A stretch of DNA of 9,644 nt from an uncultured Clostridia bacterium (lineage in GTDB: Bacteria; Bacillota; Clostridia; Christensenellales; Pumilibacteraceae), in contig CANPYH010000054.1 in the NCBI GenBank assembly GCA_947588325.1, forward strand, positions 1-9,644. The letters are read 5' to 3'. Each line of letters begins with the position of its first letter. Position 1 is the first letter of the stretch. A model generated the notes under the pieces. That model had not been told where the DNA came from and ran no database searches. It worked only from the letters and a program-made list of their open reading frames with translations. The translations under genes and the position numbers were made by a program. Below are positions 1 to 5,744 of the stretch, piece by piece.

Positions 1-527
1 ACGTCATAGACGGGGATACCGTCGCGCCGTCCAACCTCAACCGCCAGCTTTTCGCGACGGTGGATACGGTGGGTATGCTGAAAACTCGGGCGGCGAGGGA
101 GAGGCTAAACGCCGTCGCACCCGACCTGACCGTGACCGAATACCCGATATTCTTCGACGCCTCCACGCCCATCGACTTCGGAGTGTTCGACTATGTGATA
201 GATGCGGTGGATACCGTTTCGGCGAAAATCGAGATAGTCAAGCGCGCTCGGGCGGCAGGCGTGCCCGTGATCAGCAGCATGGGCGCTGGCAATAAACTCG
301 ACCCCACCGCCTTCAAAGTCGCCGATATCTATCAAACCCGCGTGTGTCCCCTCGCGCGCATAATGCGCAAACTCTGCCGCGACAACGACATTCCGTCGCT
401 AAAAGTCGTATACTCTGAAGAAGTACCCAAAACCGCCTCTCGCGTCCCCTCAAGTATAGCTTTTGTGCCGTCGGTCGCAGGGCTTATCATTGCAGGCGAG
501 GTTGTAAGGGATCTTGTAATATCGTAG
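1..527 (+). CDS. tcdA: tRNA threonylcarbamoyladenosine dehydratase, 3' part (5' end outside window)
   Basis: E1-like (ThiF/MoeB fold) enzyme of the TcdA/CsdL group. It uses ATP to cyclise t6A37 in ANN-decoding tRNAs to ct6A in the cytoplasm. The reading frame is open from base 3 and gives 174 residues up to a TAG at 525-527. The glycine-rich nucleotide loop that normally precedes this part lies outside the window. Visible family motifs are VIDGDTVAPSNLNRQ at the left edge (ATP-binding Asp, Arg and Gln of E1-like enzymes), GMLKTRAARERL (the conserved Lys), DYVIDAVDTVSAK (metal-binding Asp), SSMGAGNKLDP, ADIYQTRVCPLARIMRK and the C-terminal FVPSVAGLIIAGEVVRDL. The last four distinguish TcdA from ThiF and MoeB. 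A GTG at 60 is internal and not a start. The stop codon shares its last base with the first base of an inverted-repeat element (527-655), so the final residues may have been set by that insertion. Family assignment is confident. Confidence 0.93.
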   Translation, partial: VIDGDTVAPSNLNRQLFATVDTVGMLKTRAARERLNAVAPDLTVTEYPIFFDASTPIDFGVFDYVIDAVDTVSAKIEIVKRARAAGVPVISSMGAGNKLDPTAFKVADIYQTRVCPLARIMRKLCRDNDIPSLKVVYSEEVPKTASRVPSSIAFVPSVAGLIIAGEVVRDLVIS

Positions 528-655
528 GGACGGCGCATAGCGGCGCTGATAGGCGCGAACCGAGAACATTTCGACGCAGTCATTTACCTATTTAAGTAAA
601 CTCCTGTGTCGAAATAACCTCTCTCGTGCCTCTGAGCGCCACTCTCCGCCGTCCC
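527..655. repeat. 129-bp imperfect inverted repeat, possible MITE-like element
   Basis: The left arm (527-579) and the reverse complement of the right arm (604-655) agree at about 40 of 53 positions. The outermost 9 bases are identical (gggacggcg at 527-535, cgccgtccc at 647-655). An inner perfect block ggcgct/agcgcc (542-547/635-640) follows. The innermost stem is 12 bp with one G-T pair (568-579/604-615), and a further 5-bp stem tttac/gtaaa (583-587/596-600) closes the loop. There is no coding capacity and no T run after the stem, so it does not look like a plain intrinsic terminator. The shape suggests a short non-autonomous transposable or REP-like element; that is inference, since no target-site duplication is clear. 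As RNA it would form a long hairpin directly after tcdA and might protect or terminate that transcript. Confidence 0.6.
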
Positions 656-768
656 GGAGTAGGTTCGTTATTGGCTTGTGTAAGAAGATATATTTTATGT
701 CTGACCGCACCTCTCCGCCGCTCTCGAGTTGGTTCGTGTCGAGCTTGTGCAAAAGGATAAATTAAACA
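631..768. repeat. 69-bp diverged tandem duplication (two copies)
   Basis: Copies at 631-699 and 700-768 align without gaps, with 48 of 69 bases identical by manual comparison. Conserved blocks include ctctccgccg, ggttcgt and gcttgtg. The first 25 bases of copy 1 are also the outer right arm of the inverted repeat at 527-655, so the duplication copies an element end plus about 44 bp of flank. Both copies are open in the same frame (553-765, stop TAA 763-765). They translate to related peptides with the shared pattern S(E/D)RxSPP...FV...LCK(K/R)I. No start codon with a ribosome binding site precedes copy 1. The only ATG (697) would give 22 residues. It is therefore annotated as a repeat and not a gene. 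Confidence 0.6.
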
Positions 769-770
769 TC

Positions 771-806
771 AAGGCGCGCGTTGCAATTATGCACCGCGCG
801 CCTTTT
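771..806 (+). terminator. Hairpin with T run, likely intrinsic terminator
   Basis: A perfect 10-bp GC-rich stem (aaggcgcgcg 771-780 with cgcgcgcctt 795-804) is extended, after one mismatch, by tgca/tgca closing on an ATTA loop. The stem is followed by two more T residues, so the plus-strand RNA ends in UUUU. The T run is short and is broken by a C. The hairpin lies 244 bp after the tcdA stop, so it either ends a long tcdA 3' untranslated region or belongs to an unannotated transcript covering the repeats at 527-768. The bases before the stem on the other strand are A/T rich, so weak bidirectional action is possible. Confidence 0.6.
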
Positions 807-875
807 CAATAGGATAGTTTGATATAACGATTTTTGCTTATCGGATAATATATCACTTAACGTGTATTGATTATA

Positions 876-1078
876 TGACAATCCCCTCAGTCACGGCTAC
901 GCCGTGCCAGCCCCCCTTACTAAGGGCGGCCACATTTGCGCCCGACTGTTCGGGGGAAATGTTGCTAACTTGTAATGATACGAGAGGTGTTGTTTCTTGC
1001 TTCGAGCGTAACTGCCCCGTGTGGGCCGCCCTTAGTAAGGGGGGCTGTCACCCGATAGGGTGACTGAGGGGATTGTCA
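876..1078. mobile_element. MITE with 55-bp terminal inverted repeats (203 bp)
   Basis: The left arm (876-931) and right arm (1024-1078) are near-perfect inverted repeats. The outer 19 bases are identical (tgacaatcccctcagtcac). So is an inner 24-base block at 908-931 and 1024-1047, which holds the near-palindrome cccttactaaggg. Between these blocks each arm has a small hairpin of different sequence: cacggc-tac-gccgtg (892-906) on the left and gtcaccc-gata-gggtgac (1047-1064) on the right. The core carries another hairpin, acattt (932-937) with aaatgt (957-962), closed by cccga/tcggg (941-945/950-954). There is no transposase and no credible gene; the short frames inside are by-products. No clear target-site duplication is visible: the flanks are TTATA on the left and ATGTT on the right. 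The outer end, with its CCCTCAGTC core followed by a CCCTTA..TAAGGG segment, resembles small repeats I recall as common in Clostridia genomes; this was not checked by search. Confidence 0.82.
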
Positions 1079-1092
1079 ATGTTTGCTGCCCG

Positions 1093-1109
1093 AAAAGTAA
1101 TTGTTTACT
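1093..1109 (-). terminator. Weak hairpin after the P-type ATPase gene
   Basis: Read on the minus strand, a 5-bp stem AGTAA/TTACT with an ACAA loop is followed by TTT, starting 16 nt after the ATPase stop codon. It is short and AT-rich, so it is doubtful as an efficient terminator. The much more stable MITE fold immediately beyond it (876-1078) may instead stop transcription coming from this side. Confidence 0.25.
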
Positions 1110-1124
1110 GTCCTTTTCCCCGTT

Positions 1125-3068
1125 CTATGCGGCGGGGGTTGTGAGCTTTGGCGGCTCCGATTTAGCTACTTTGCCGCGCAATGTGCGCATAGCGTTGAGG
1201 ATGGCCAACAGGCACACTCCCACGTCCGCGATAACCGCGATCCAAAGAGGGAAGTAGGGGAGCACGATAGTCAATACCATGACGGCGGTCTTGATAATAA
1301 GCGAGCCGATTATGTTCTCCATGGCGACGGCTATCGTCTTTTTCGCGTGTTTACGCTCGGCAATAACCGACGAGAGGTCGTCCTTCATGACGACGGCGTC
1401 GCTCGCTTCGATGGCGGCGTCGCTGCCCAGCCCGCCCATAGCGCAACCGACGTCGGCGGCGGCGAGCACGGGTGCGTCGTTGATACCGTCCCCGCAGAAT
1501 ATGACCTTCTCTCCGCGCGCTTTAAGCTCCTCCACCTTCGCGACTTTATCCTCGGGCAGCAGACCGGCATAGAACTCGTCGATACCCACCTCGCGAGCCA
1601 CCGCCTCGGCAACTTCATATCGATCGCCCGTGAGCATAACCGTTTTAAGCCCCTGCCGCTTGCACTCGGCTATAGCCTCCACGCTGGACGGCTTAACCGT
1701 ATCCGCAACGATTATATATCCGAGATATGTCCCGCCGTAAGCCGCATAAAGCGTCGTATAAGGCGAACTTATCTCTTCGTGCGCAATGTCGCGTTCCGAC
1801 AGTAATTCGCTCTTGCCGATGAGTATTTCCTTCCCGTCAACCGTGCCGCGAACCCCCCTGCCCGCAAGGTTCTCCGCGCCTTCGCACCTGCCTCGAGTCT
1901 TGACATACTCGGTGATCCCGAGCGCGATGGGGTGGGTGAAGTTACTCTCGACCGCGGCGACGAGGCGCAATCCCTCATCGCTTATATTCGTCTCTGTTAC
2001 CGAGAACTTACCCGTCGTAATAGTCCCCGTCTTATCAAAGGCAATGACCGTCGCGCCCGCATAGGGGGAGAAGCGGTCCGAGCCTTTGAGCAGTACTCCG
2101 CGCTTTGTCGCGCCGCCTATCCCGCCGAAGAAGGTGAGGGGCACGCTTATTACCAGCGCACACGGGCAGGACACGACGAGAAGCGCCAGCGCGGTATATA
2201 TCCAATTTCCCCATACGTTTGTGCCGTCGGGAGTAACTGCGCCCGAGACCAAAGTCATTATTAAGGGCGGGATAACGGCTATAACGAGGGCAAGCGCGCA
2301 CACAATGGGGGTGTAAACCTTGGCGAACTTGGTTATAAACGTCTCCTGTTTAGCCTTTTTCTCGCTTGCTTCTTCGACAAGTCGGAGCATCTTGCTCGCC
2401 GTCGATTCGCCGAACTCCCTGGTAGTGCGTATGCGGAGCAGCCCGTCCGAAGCGATACACCCGCTCTGCACGCTGTCTCCAGCCCTGCGATACACGGGTT
2501 CGCTCTCGCCCGTAACGGCGGAGGAGTCGATATAACTCGATCCGCTCTCAATAACCCCGTCAATGGCTATTCTGTCCCCGGGGCGAACGACTATAATCTC
2601 GCCGACCTCGACCTCGTCGGGGAACACCTCTTCCTCCGCGCCGCCGCGTTCCACTATAGCCGAGTCGGGGCGCATGGAGAGTAATTGCTTAATTCCCTTG
2701 CGCGACTTCCTGACGGCGAGGGACTGAAAATACTCCCCGATCTGATAGAGCAGCATGACAAGCGCGCCGTCCATCATAATCTCGCCGCCGCCGGGTGCGC
2801 ATAACACCGTTTTGTAGTCCGAAAAGACGAAGGACAGCACAAACGCGCCGACCGACGCTATGAGCATGAGAAAGTTCTCGTCGAACACCACGCCCTGCGA
2901 GATGTTACGCACCGCCTTGACGGCTACCGACCATGCCGCCACCCCCCAGGACAGGACGTACAGCGGCATATATACCCAAAACCACCCCGTTATTTTGTCA
3001 AACAGTATTGCGGGGAGGAGCAGTGCGGCGGATATCGCTATCTGGATAAGCATCTTGTTTACCCGCAT
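1125..3068 (-). CDS. cadA: P1B-type heavy-metal-exporting ATPase (Zn/Cd/Pb type)
   Basis: A 647-aa membrane pump that exports soft divalent metals with ATP. Early hydrophobic segments lie at about 6-24, 28-52, 66-83 and 98-117, followed by an actuator domain with AVTGESEP (TGES 186-189). Two further segments lie at about 250-275 and 287-315, the second carrying the metal-site CPC (301-303). The P- and N-domains show DKTGT (phosphorylated Asp 345), HP (379-380), TGDR (480-483) and GDGINDAP (526-533). The last two membrane segments lie at about 583-628. They contain a lysine (K593) and the ADVG aspartate (D615), at the positions expected for ZntA/CadA-type Zn/Cd/Pb pumps and not Cu pumps. The protein has no N-terminal HMA domain; that domain is a separate gene 4 nt upstream (TGA, 4 nt, ATG). 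The only ribosome-binding-like sequence is a weak GGTGA overlapping that stop, so translation is probably coupled. The substrate is inferred from motifs, so zntA would be an equally valid name. Confidence 0.93.
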   Translation of the reverse strand: MRVNKMLIQIAISAALLLPAILFDKITGWFWVYMPLYVLSWGVAAWSVAVKAVRNISQGVVFDENFLMLIASVGAFVLSFVFSDYKTVLCAPGGGEIMMDGALVMLLYQIGEYFQSLAVRKSRKGIKQLLSMRPDSAIVERGGAEEEVFPDEVEVGEIIVVRPGDRIAIDGVIESGSSYIDSSAVTGESEPVYRRAGDSVQSGCIASDGLLRIRTTREFGESTASKMLRLVEEASEKKAKQETFITKFAKVYTPIVCALALVIAVIPPLIMTLVSGAVTPDGTNVWGNWIYTALALLVVSCPCALVISVPLTFFGGIGGATKRGVLLKGSDRFSPYAGATVIAFDKTGTITTGKFSVTETNISDEGLRLVAAVESNFTHPIALGITEYVKTRGRCEGAENLAGRGVRGTVDGKEILIGKSELLSERDIAHEEISSPYTTLYAAYGGTYLGYIIVADTVKPSSVEAIAECKRQGLKTVMLTGDRYEVAEAVAREVGIDEFYAGLLPEDKVAKVEELKARGEKVIFCGDGINDAPVLAAADVGCAMGGLGSDAAIEASDAVVMKDDLSSVIAERKHAKKTIAVAMENIIGSLIIKTAVMVLTIVLPYFPLWIAVIADVGVCLLAILNAMRTLRGKVAKSEPPKLTTPAA

Positions 3069-3072
3069 AACG

Positions 3073-3294
3073 TCACCGCTTTTCAGTAATAACCGCTTCG
3101 GGCTCGACTATCCTCGCTACCCGCCGAACTTCCTTCATAACCGCGTTGTAAGCGTCGTCGGGCGCGGTAATACGCAGCATGCCCGCCGCAAAGGACAGAC
3201 GGCACTCCGTCTGCGGTATCCTGTTGATGAGGTCCTCCAACCTCTTCGCGCAATTCGCGCAGTCCAATCCTTCGATTTCGAACGTCTTGGTCAT
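3073..3294 (-). CDS. Free-standing HMA-domain metal-binding protein
   Basis: A 73-aa cytoplasmic heavy-metal-associated (HMA, ferredoxin-like fold) protein. The metal site is GLDCANCAKRLE, with the CxxC cysteines at residues 12 and 15. The remainder fits the short beta-alpha-beta-beta-alpha-beta HMA fold and nothing else is fused to it. The start was placed at ATG 3292-3294 because a GGAG (3303-3306) sits 8 nt before it. The frame is open further upstream (to 3360), but that stretch runs through the operator and has no homology-like character. It is the first gene of the operon with the P1B ATPase, which lacks its own HMA domain. It therefore probably acts as a metallochaperone or detached regulatory domain for that pump; this role is inference from context. 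Confidence 0.88.
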   Translation of the reverse strand: MTKTFEIEGLDCANCAKRLEDLINRIPQTECRLSFAAGMLRITAPDDAYNAVMKEVRRVARIVEPEAVITEKR

Positions 3295-3318
3295 AATCTT
3301 ATCTCCTATAAGTATTAA

Positions 3319-3342
3319 ACGATTAAGCAATTGTTTAATCGT
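3319..3342. promoter_or_regulatory. 24-bp palindromic operator, probable metal-sensor site
   Basis: The sequence acgattaagcaattg plus tttaatcgt reads as a dyad over 24 bp (3319-3342), centred on CAATTG, with one mismatched pair. It starts at the transcription start expected from the promoter at 3349-3377 and ends before the ribosome binding site, a position suited to a repressor. The A/T-rich half-sites resemble ArsR/SmtB (CadC-like) operators in front of Firmicutes metal-efflux operons. No regulator gene is in the window, so the protein that binds here is inferred. Confidence 0.6.
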
Positions 3343-3348
3343 ATTCAT

Positions 3349-3377
3349 ATTATATGACACTTTTCGTCTTTTGTCAA
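3349..3377 (-). promoter_or_regulatory. Perfect sigma-A/sigma-70 promoter of the metal-efflux operon
   Basis: On the minus strand TTGACA (3372-3377) is followed by exactly 17 nt and then TATAAT (3349-3354); both hexamers are perfect consensus. The predicted start near 3342 lies about 48 nt upstream of the HMA start codon and coincides with the edge of the palindromic operator. A promoter this strong, with a dyad over its start site, is what a repressor-controlled metal-resistance operon would need. Confidence 0.85.
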
Positions 3378-3461
3378 GCGTGTAAATAAAATTTTTTAAG
3401 AATTTTAGAGTAGTGAGCCGTCATATATTTAAGCGTGAAAAAAGTAAAAGGAGAATTCGGG

Positions 3462-4931
3462 ATGAAAAAGATATCGATAGCGGCGATGGTTGCCGCACTG
3501 TCCTTGCTCGCGTTTGCGGGAATTATGGCGCTCACGGGTTGCGGCGGGGGAGATAGCAACGTCACGGCATACGAAATAGCGGTTGTGCTTAACGTCGACA
3601 GCATGACGGCGGAGTGCAAAGAGACGGTGCGATACGTCAATAACGGAGAGGCGGAGCTTGACGGCGTATATTTTCACCTCTATCCCGCCGCTTTCCGCAA
3701 GGGGGCGCGGTACTTTGCGACGGACAGCGCGAATATGTCTGCGGCATACCCCAAGGGCGCGGACTACGGCGGCATATCCGTCTCCGCGGTTACCTTGAAC
3801 GGAGAGGCGGCGGAGTGGAAGATAGCGGGGGAGGACGAGGACATACTCATAGTGACTGCGGACCTTATCCCCGGCGAGGCGGCGAAGATAGGCATTGAGT
3901 TCACCCTCGACCTGCCCGAGGCGCGTCACCGTTTCGGCTACTCCGACGGCATAGTCAATCTCGGCAACTTCTATCCGATAGCGGCGGTGTATGAGGAGGG
4001 TAAGTGGCGCACCGACCCCTACTACTCCAACGGAGATCCCTTTTACAGCGACATAGCCGACTATGTTGTGACAGTGACCGCGCCGACGGGTTGGAACGTC
4101 GCGGGGAGCGGCAGGATCGAGACGAGCATTGACGGCGACGTGACGGTTACCAAATTCACGGCGGAAGGAGTGCGCGACTTCGCTCTGTCCGCTTCGGATA
4201 AGTTCGACTGCAAGGAAGGCGTGACGGAGAAGGGCGTAACTGTGCGCTACTACTCGGTGGGAGACGCGAGCGCGGACAGCCGCTTGCAATTGGCACTCCG
4301 CGCTGTGGAGACTTTCTCCTCACTCTTCGGCGACTATGACAAAAGCTCGCTGACCGTCGTCCGCACCCCCTTCCTTCACGGCGGCATGGAGTACCCGCAG
4401 ATAGTGTTTGTGTCCGACTCGCTTGACGGCAGTCTGTTCGACGAGGCAGTTATCCACGAGATCGCGCACCAGTGGTGGTACTCGGCGGTGGGCAGCGACC
4501 AGATAAACGACGCCTGGATGGACGAGGGGCTTGCGGAATACTCGGTGACTATGTTCTATGAGAATAACGCGGACTACGGCGTGGACGTGCAAAAGCGTAT
4601 AGCCGACGCAATGCAGGCTTACGTCCTCTTTACCGAGATGTACTCCGAAGTCACGGGCGGCACGACGGCTATGAACAGGAACCTCGGCGAGTATACCACG
4701 ACCGCCGACTACACCTATCATACCTACGTCAAGGGCGCGTTGCTCTTCGACTCCCTCCGCCACGCCATAGGGAGCGACAAGTTCCTCGAGGGCTTGCGGG
4801 CTTATTACAAGGACATGAATGGAAAAATCGCCACACCCGACCACATGATAGCCGCGTTTGAGAATGCGAGCGGAGTGCGCCTCGGCGGCTTCTTTGAGAA
4901 TTGGGTGGACGGAAAAGTCGGGCTGTATTAA
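3462..4931 (+). CDS. M1-family zinc metallopeptidase, lipoprotein
   Basis: A 489-aa gluzincin aminopeptidase-type enzyme predicted to be lipid-anchored on the outer face of the membrane. Residues 1-26 form a signal peptide (MKK, then hydrophobic 5-24) ending in the lipobox ALTGC, with the modified cysteine at 27. A beta-rich N-terminal M1 domain follows. The exopeptidase-type substrate motif appears as GGMEY (307-311, equivalent to GAMEN). The zinc site is HEIAH (332-336) plus Glu355 in WMDEGLAEY, the HExxH-18-E spacing of M1. The catalytic tyrosine is probably Tyr422 in YVKG. The large C-terminal helical domain of classical M1 aminopeptidases is short or absent. ATG 3462 was chosen over a GTG at 3435 because AGGAG (3449-3453) lies 8 nt before it and the signal peptide begins there. 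No convincing promoter was seen upstream. The exact substrate cannot be told from sequence. Confidence 0.9.
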   Translation: MKKISIAAMVAALSLLAFAGIMALTGCGGGDSNVTAYEIAVVLNVDSMTAECKETVRYVNNGEAELDGVYFHLYPAAFRKGARYFATDSANMSAAYPKGADYGGISVSAVTLNGEAAEWKIAGEDEDILIVTADLIPGEAAKIGIEFTLDLPEARHRFGYSDGIVNLGNFYPIAAVYEEGKWRTDPYYSNGDPFYSDIADYVVTVTAPTGWNVAGSGRIETSIDGDVTVTKFTAEGVRDFALSASDKFDCKEGVTEKGVTVRYYSVGDASADSRLQLALRAVETFSSLFGDYDKSSLTVVRTPFLHGGMEYPQIVFVSDSLDGSLFDEAVIHEIAHQWWYSAVGSDQINDAWMDEGLAEYSVTMFYENNADYGVDVQKRIADAMQAYVLFTEMYSEVTGGTTAMNRNLGEYTTTADYTYHTYVKGALLFDSLRHAIGSDKFLEGLRAYYKDMNGKIATPDHMIAAFENASGVRLGGFFENWVDGKVGLY

Positions 4932-4944
4932 ATCGGAGAAGGGA

Positions 4945-5658
4945 ATGAAATTTCTGACGGCAAAGAAAAGGACGCTCCTCATCGCGCTTGCGGTAATATC
5001 CGCACTCATCGCGGTAATAATCCTCTCCATAGTCACGGCGGCGTCGTCGGCAGTCGCGCCCAACGGTATGACGGTGGTGATAGACGCGGGGCACGGCGGC
5101 AGGGACGGCGGCGTTGTCGGGACGACGGGGGTTAAGGAGAGCGAAGTCAATCTCGGCATAGCCAAGAGCCTCCGACACTTCCTCACCGAAGCGGGATATA
5201 AAGTGGTTATGACGCGGGAGACGGATACCGACCTTGCGGGCGGCGGCGGGAGCTTTAAGCAGTCGGATATGCGGGCGCGTAAGGAGATAATTGAGAACGC
5301 GAACGCCGACCTGATGATAAGCATACACCAGAACTCCTATCCGCGAAAGGATATATGCGGGGCACAGGTGTTTTACGCGGCGTCGAGCGAGCGGGGCAAA
5401 GCGTATGCCGAGACCATGCAAAGCGTGCTTAACGGCACACTCGGATCGGACAGGGTGGCAAAGAGCGGCGACTATTACATCATACAATGCTCCGAAACGC
5501 CATCGGTGCTGATAGAGTGCGGCTTCCTCTCCAACCCGAAAGAGGAGAGCCTGCTCGTCACGGCGACCTATCAACAAAAAGTCGCATACTCGATAATGAC
5601 GGGGGTGCGGGTGATATTGGAAGAGGAGAGGGCGGTTCAGCCCTCTTCTTCCGCATAA
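4945..5658 (+). CDS. cwlD: N-acetylmuramoyl-L-alanine amidase (Amidase_3, CwlD-like)
   Basis: A 237-aa zinc amidase that cleaves the bond between MurNAc and L-Ala in peptidoglycan. A single hydrophobic segment at about 10-33 acts as membrane anchor or uncleaved signal, leaving the catalytic domain outside. The Amidase_3 zinc and catalytic residues are present: His50 in VVIDAGHGGRDGG, Glu65 in VKESEVNL, His128 in MISIHQNS, and Glu191 in LIECGFLSNPKEE. Size, single anchor and stretches such as MTRETDTDLA, GAQVFYA and YQQKVAYSI resemble Bacillus CwlD, which makes muramic lactam in spore cortex. The symbol is tentative, since other Amidase_3 enzymes share the core motifs. ATG 4945 was chosen because GGAG (4935-4938) precedes it by 6 nt. 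The upstream extension of the frame overlaps the M1 gene. It lies 13 nt after the M1 stop, so the two are probably co-transcribed. Confidence 0.88.
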   Translation: MKFLTAKKRTLLIALAVISALIAVIILSIVTAASSAVAPNGMTVVIDAGHGGRDGGVVGTTGVKESEVNLGIAKSLRHFLTEAGYKVVMTRETDTDLAGGGGSFKQSDMRARKEIIENANADLMISIHQNSYPRKDICGAQVFYAASSERGKAYAETMQSVLNGTLGSDRVAKSGDYYIIQCSETPSVLIECGFLSNPKEESLLVTATYQQKVAYSIMTGVRVILEEERAVQPSSSA

Positions 5659-5668
5659 TCGGTGCAGT

Positions 5669-5728
5669 ATAACCGAGTAGCAAATGCAACACATTACCCA
5701 AAACGGTTGCATTTTTCTGTGCGGTTAT
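5669..5728 (+). terminator. Hairpin after the amidase gene, probable terminator
   Basis: The inner stem aaatgcaac (5682-5690) pairs with gttgcattt (5706-5714) around a 15-nt loop and is followed by TT then C. An outer stem ataaccg (5669-5675) with cggttat (5722-5728) would extend it. The inner part looks like the intrinsic terminator of the M1-amidase transcript. The outer arm reaches into the tyrA promoter region (-35 area up to the TG of the extended -10), so termination and initiation signals are interleaved here. Confidence 0.5.
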
Positions 5729-5736
5729 GGTATAAT
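5707..5736 (+). promoter_or_regulatory. Extended -10 promoter of the tyrA-aro operon
   Basis: A perfect extended -10, TGGTATAAT, lies at 5728-5736. The -35 region is poor: TTGCAT at 5707-5712 with an 18-nt spacer is the best candidate. The start of transcription expected 6-8 nt after the -10 falls at 5742-5744, immediately before the tyrA ATG at 5745. The mRNA would have essentially no 5' leader. Confidence 0.65.
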
Positions 5737-5744
5737 TCGATTAT

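Noticed and set aside
655..745. tRNA-like GGTTCG boxes in the tandem repeat
   Set aside because: No acceptor stem, anticodon arm or CCA-compatible end can be formed around them.
697..765. 22-codon ATG frame in the second 69-bp repeat copy
   Set aside because: It is too short, has no ribosome binding site and sits in repeated DNA; treated as repeat-derived.
631..768. CRISPR-like repetition
   Set aside because: Only two directly adjacent, diverged copies without spacers.
528..874. Possible T-box or other riboswitch before the terminator hairpin
   Set aside because: No gene follows on the plus strand (the next gene is convergent), and the conserved T-box bases were not found.
875..1257. Two short plus-strand frames (62 and 65 codons) around the MITE
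   Set aside because: The first is simply the translated MITE and the second starts in its right arm and runs antisense into the ATPase gene. Neither has a ribosome binding site.
3073..3360. Longer 95-aa version of the HMA protein starting upstream at 3360
   Set aside because: The extra 22 residues would be read from the promoter and operator region, whereas an ideal GGAG site precedes the internal ATG at 3294.
3429..5712. Long minus-strand open frames opposite the M1 peptidase and amidase (286, 334 and 327 codons)
   Set aside because: They lie wholly antisense to genes with clear catalytic motifs, show low-complexity Arg/Val/His-rich translations, and arise from GC-rich codon use. No motif or ribosome binding site supports them.
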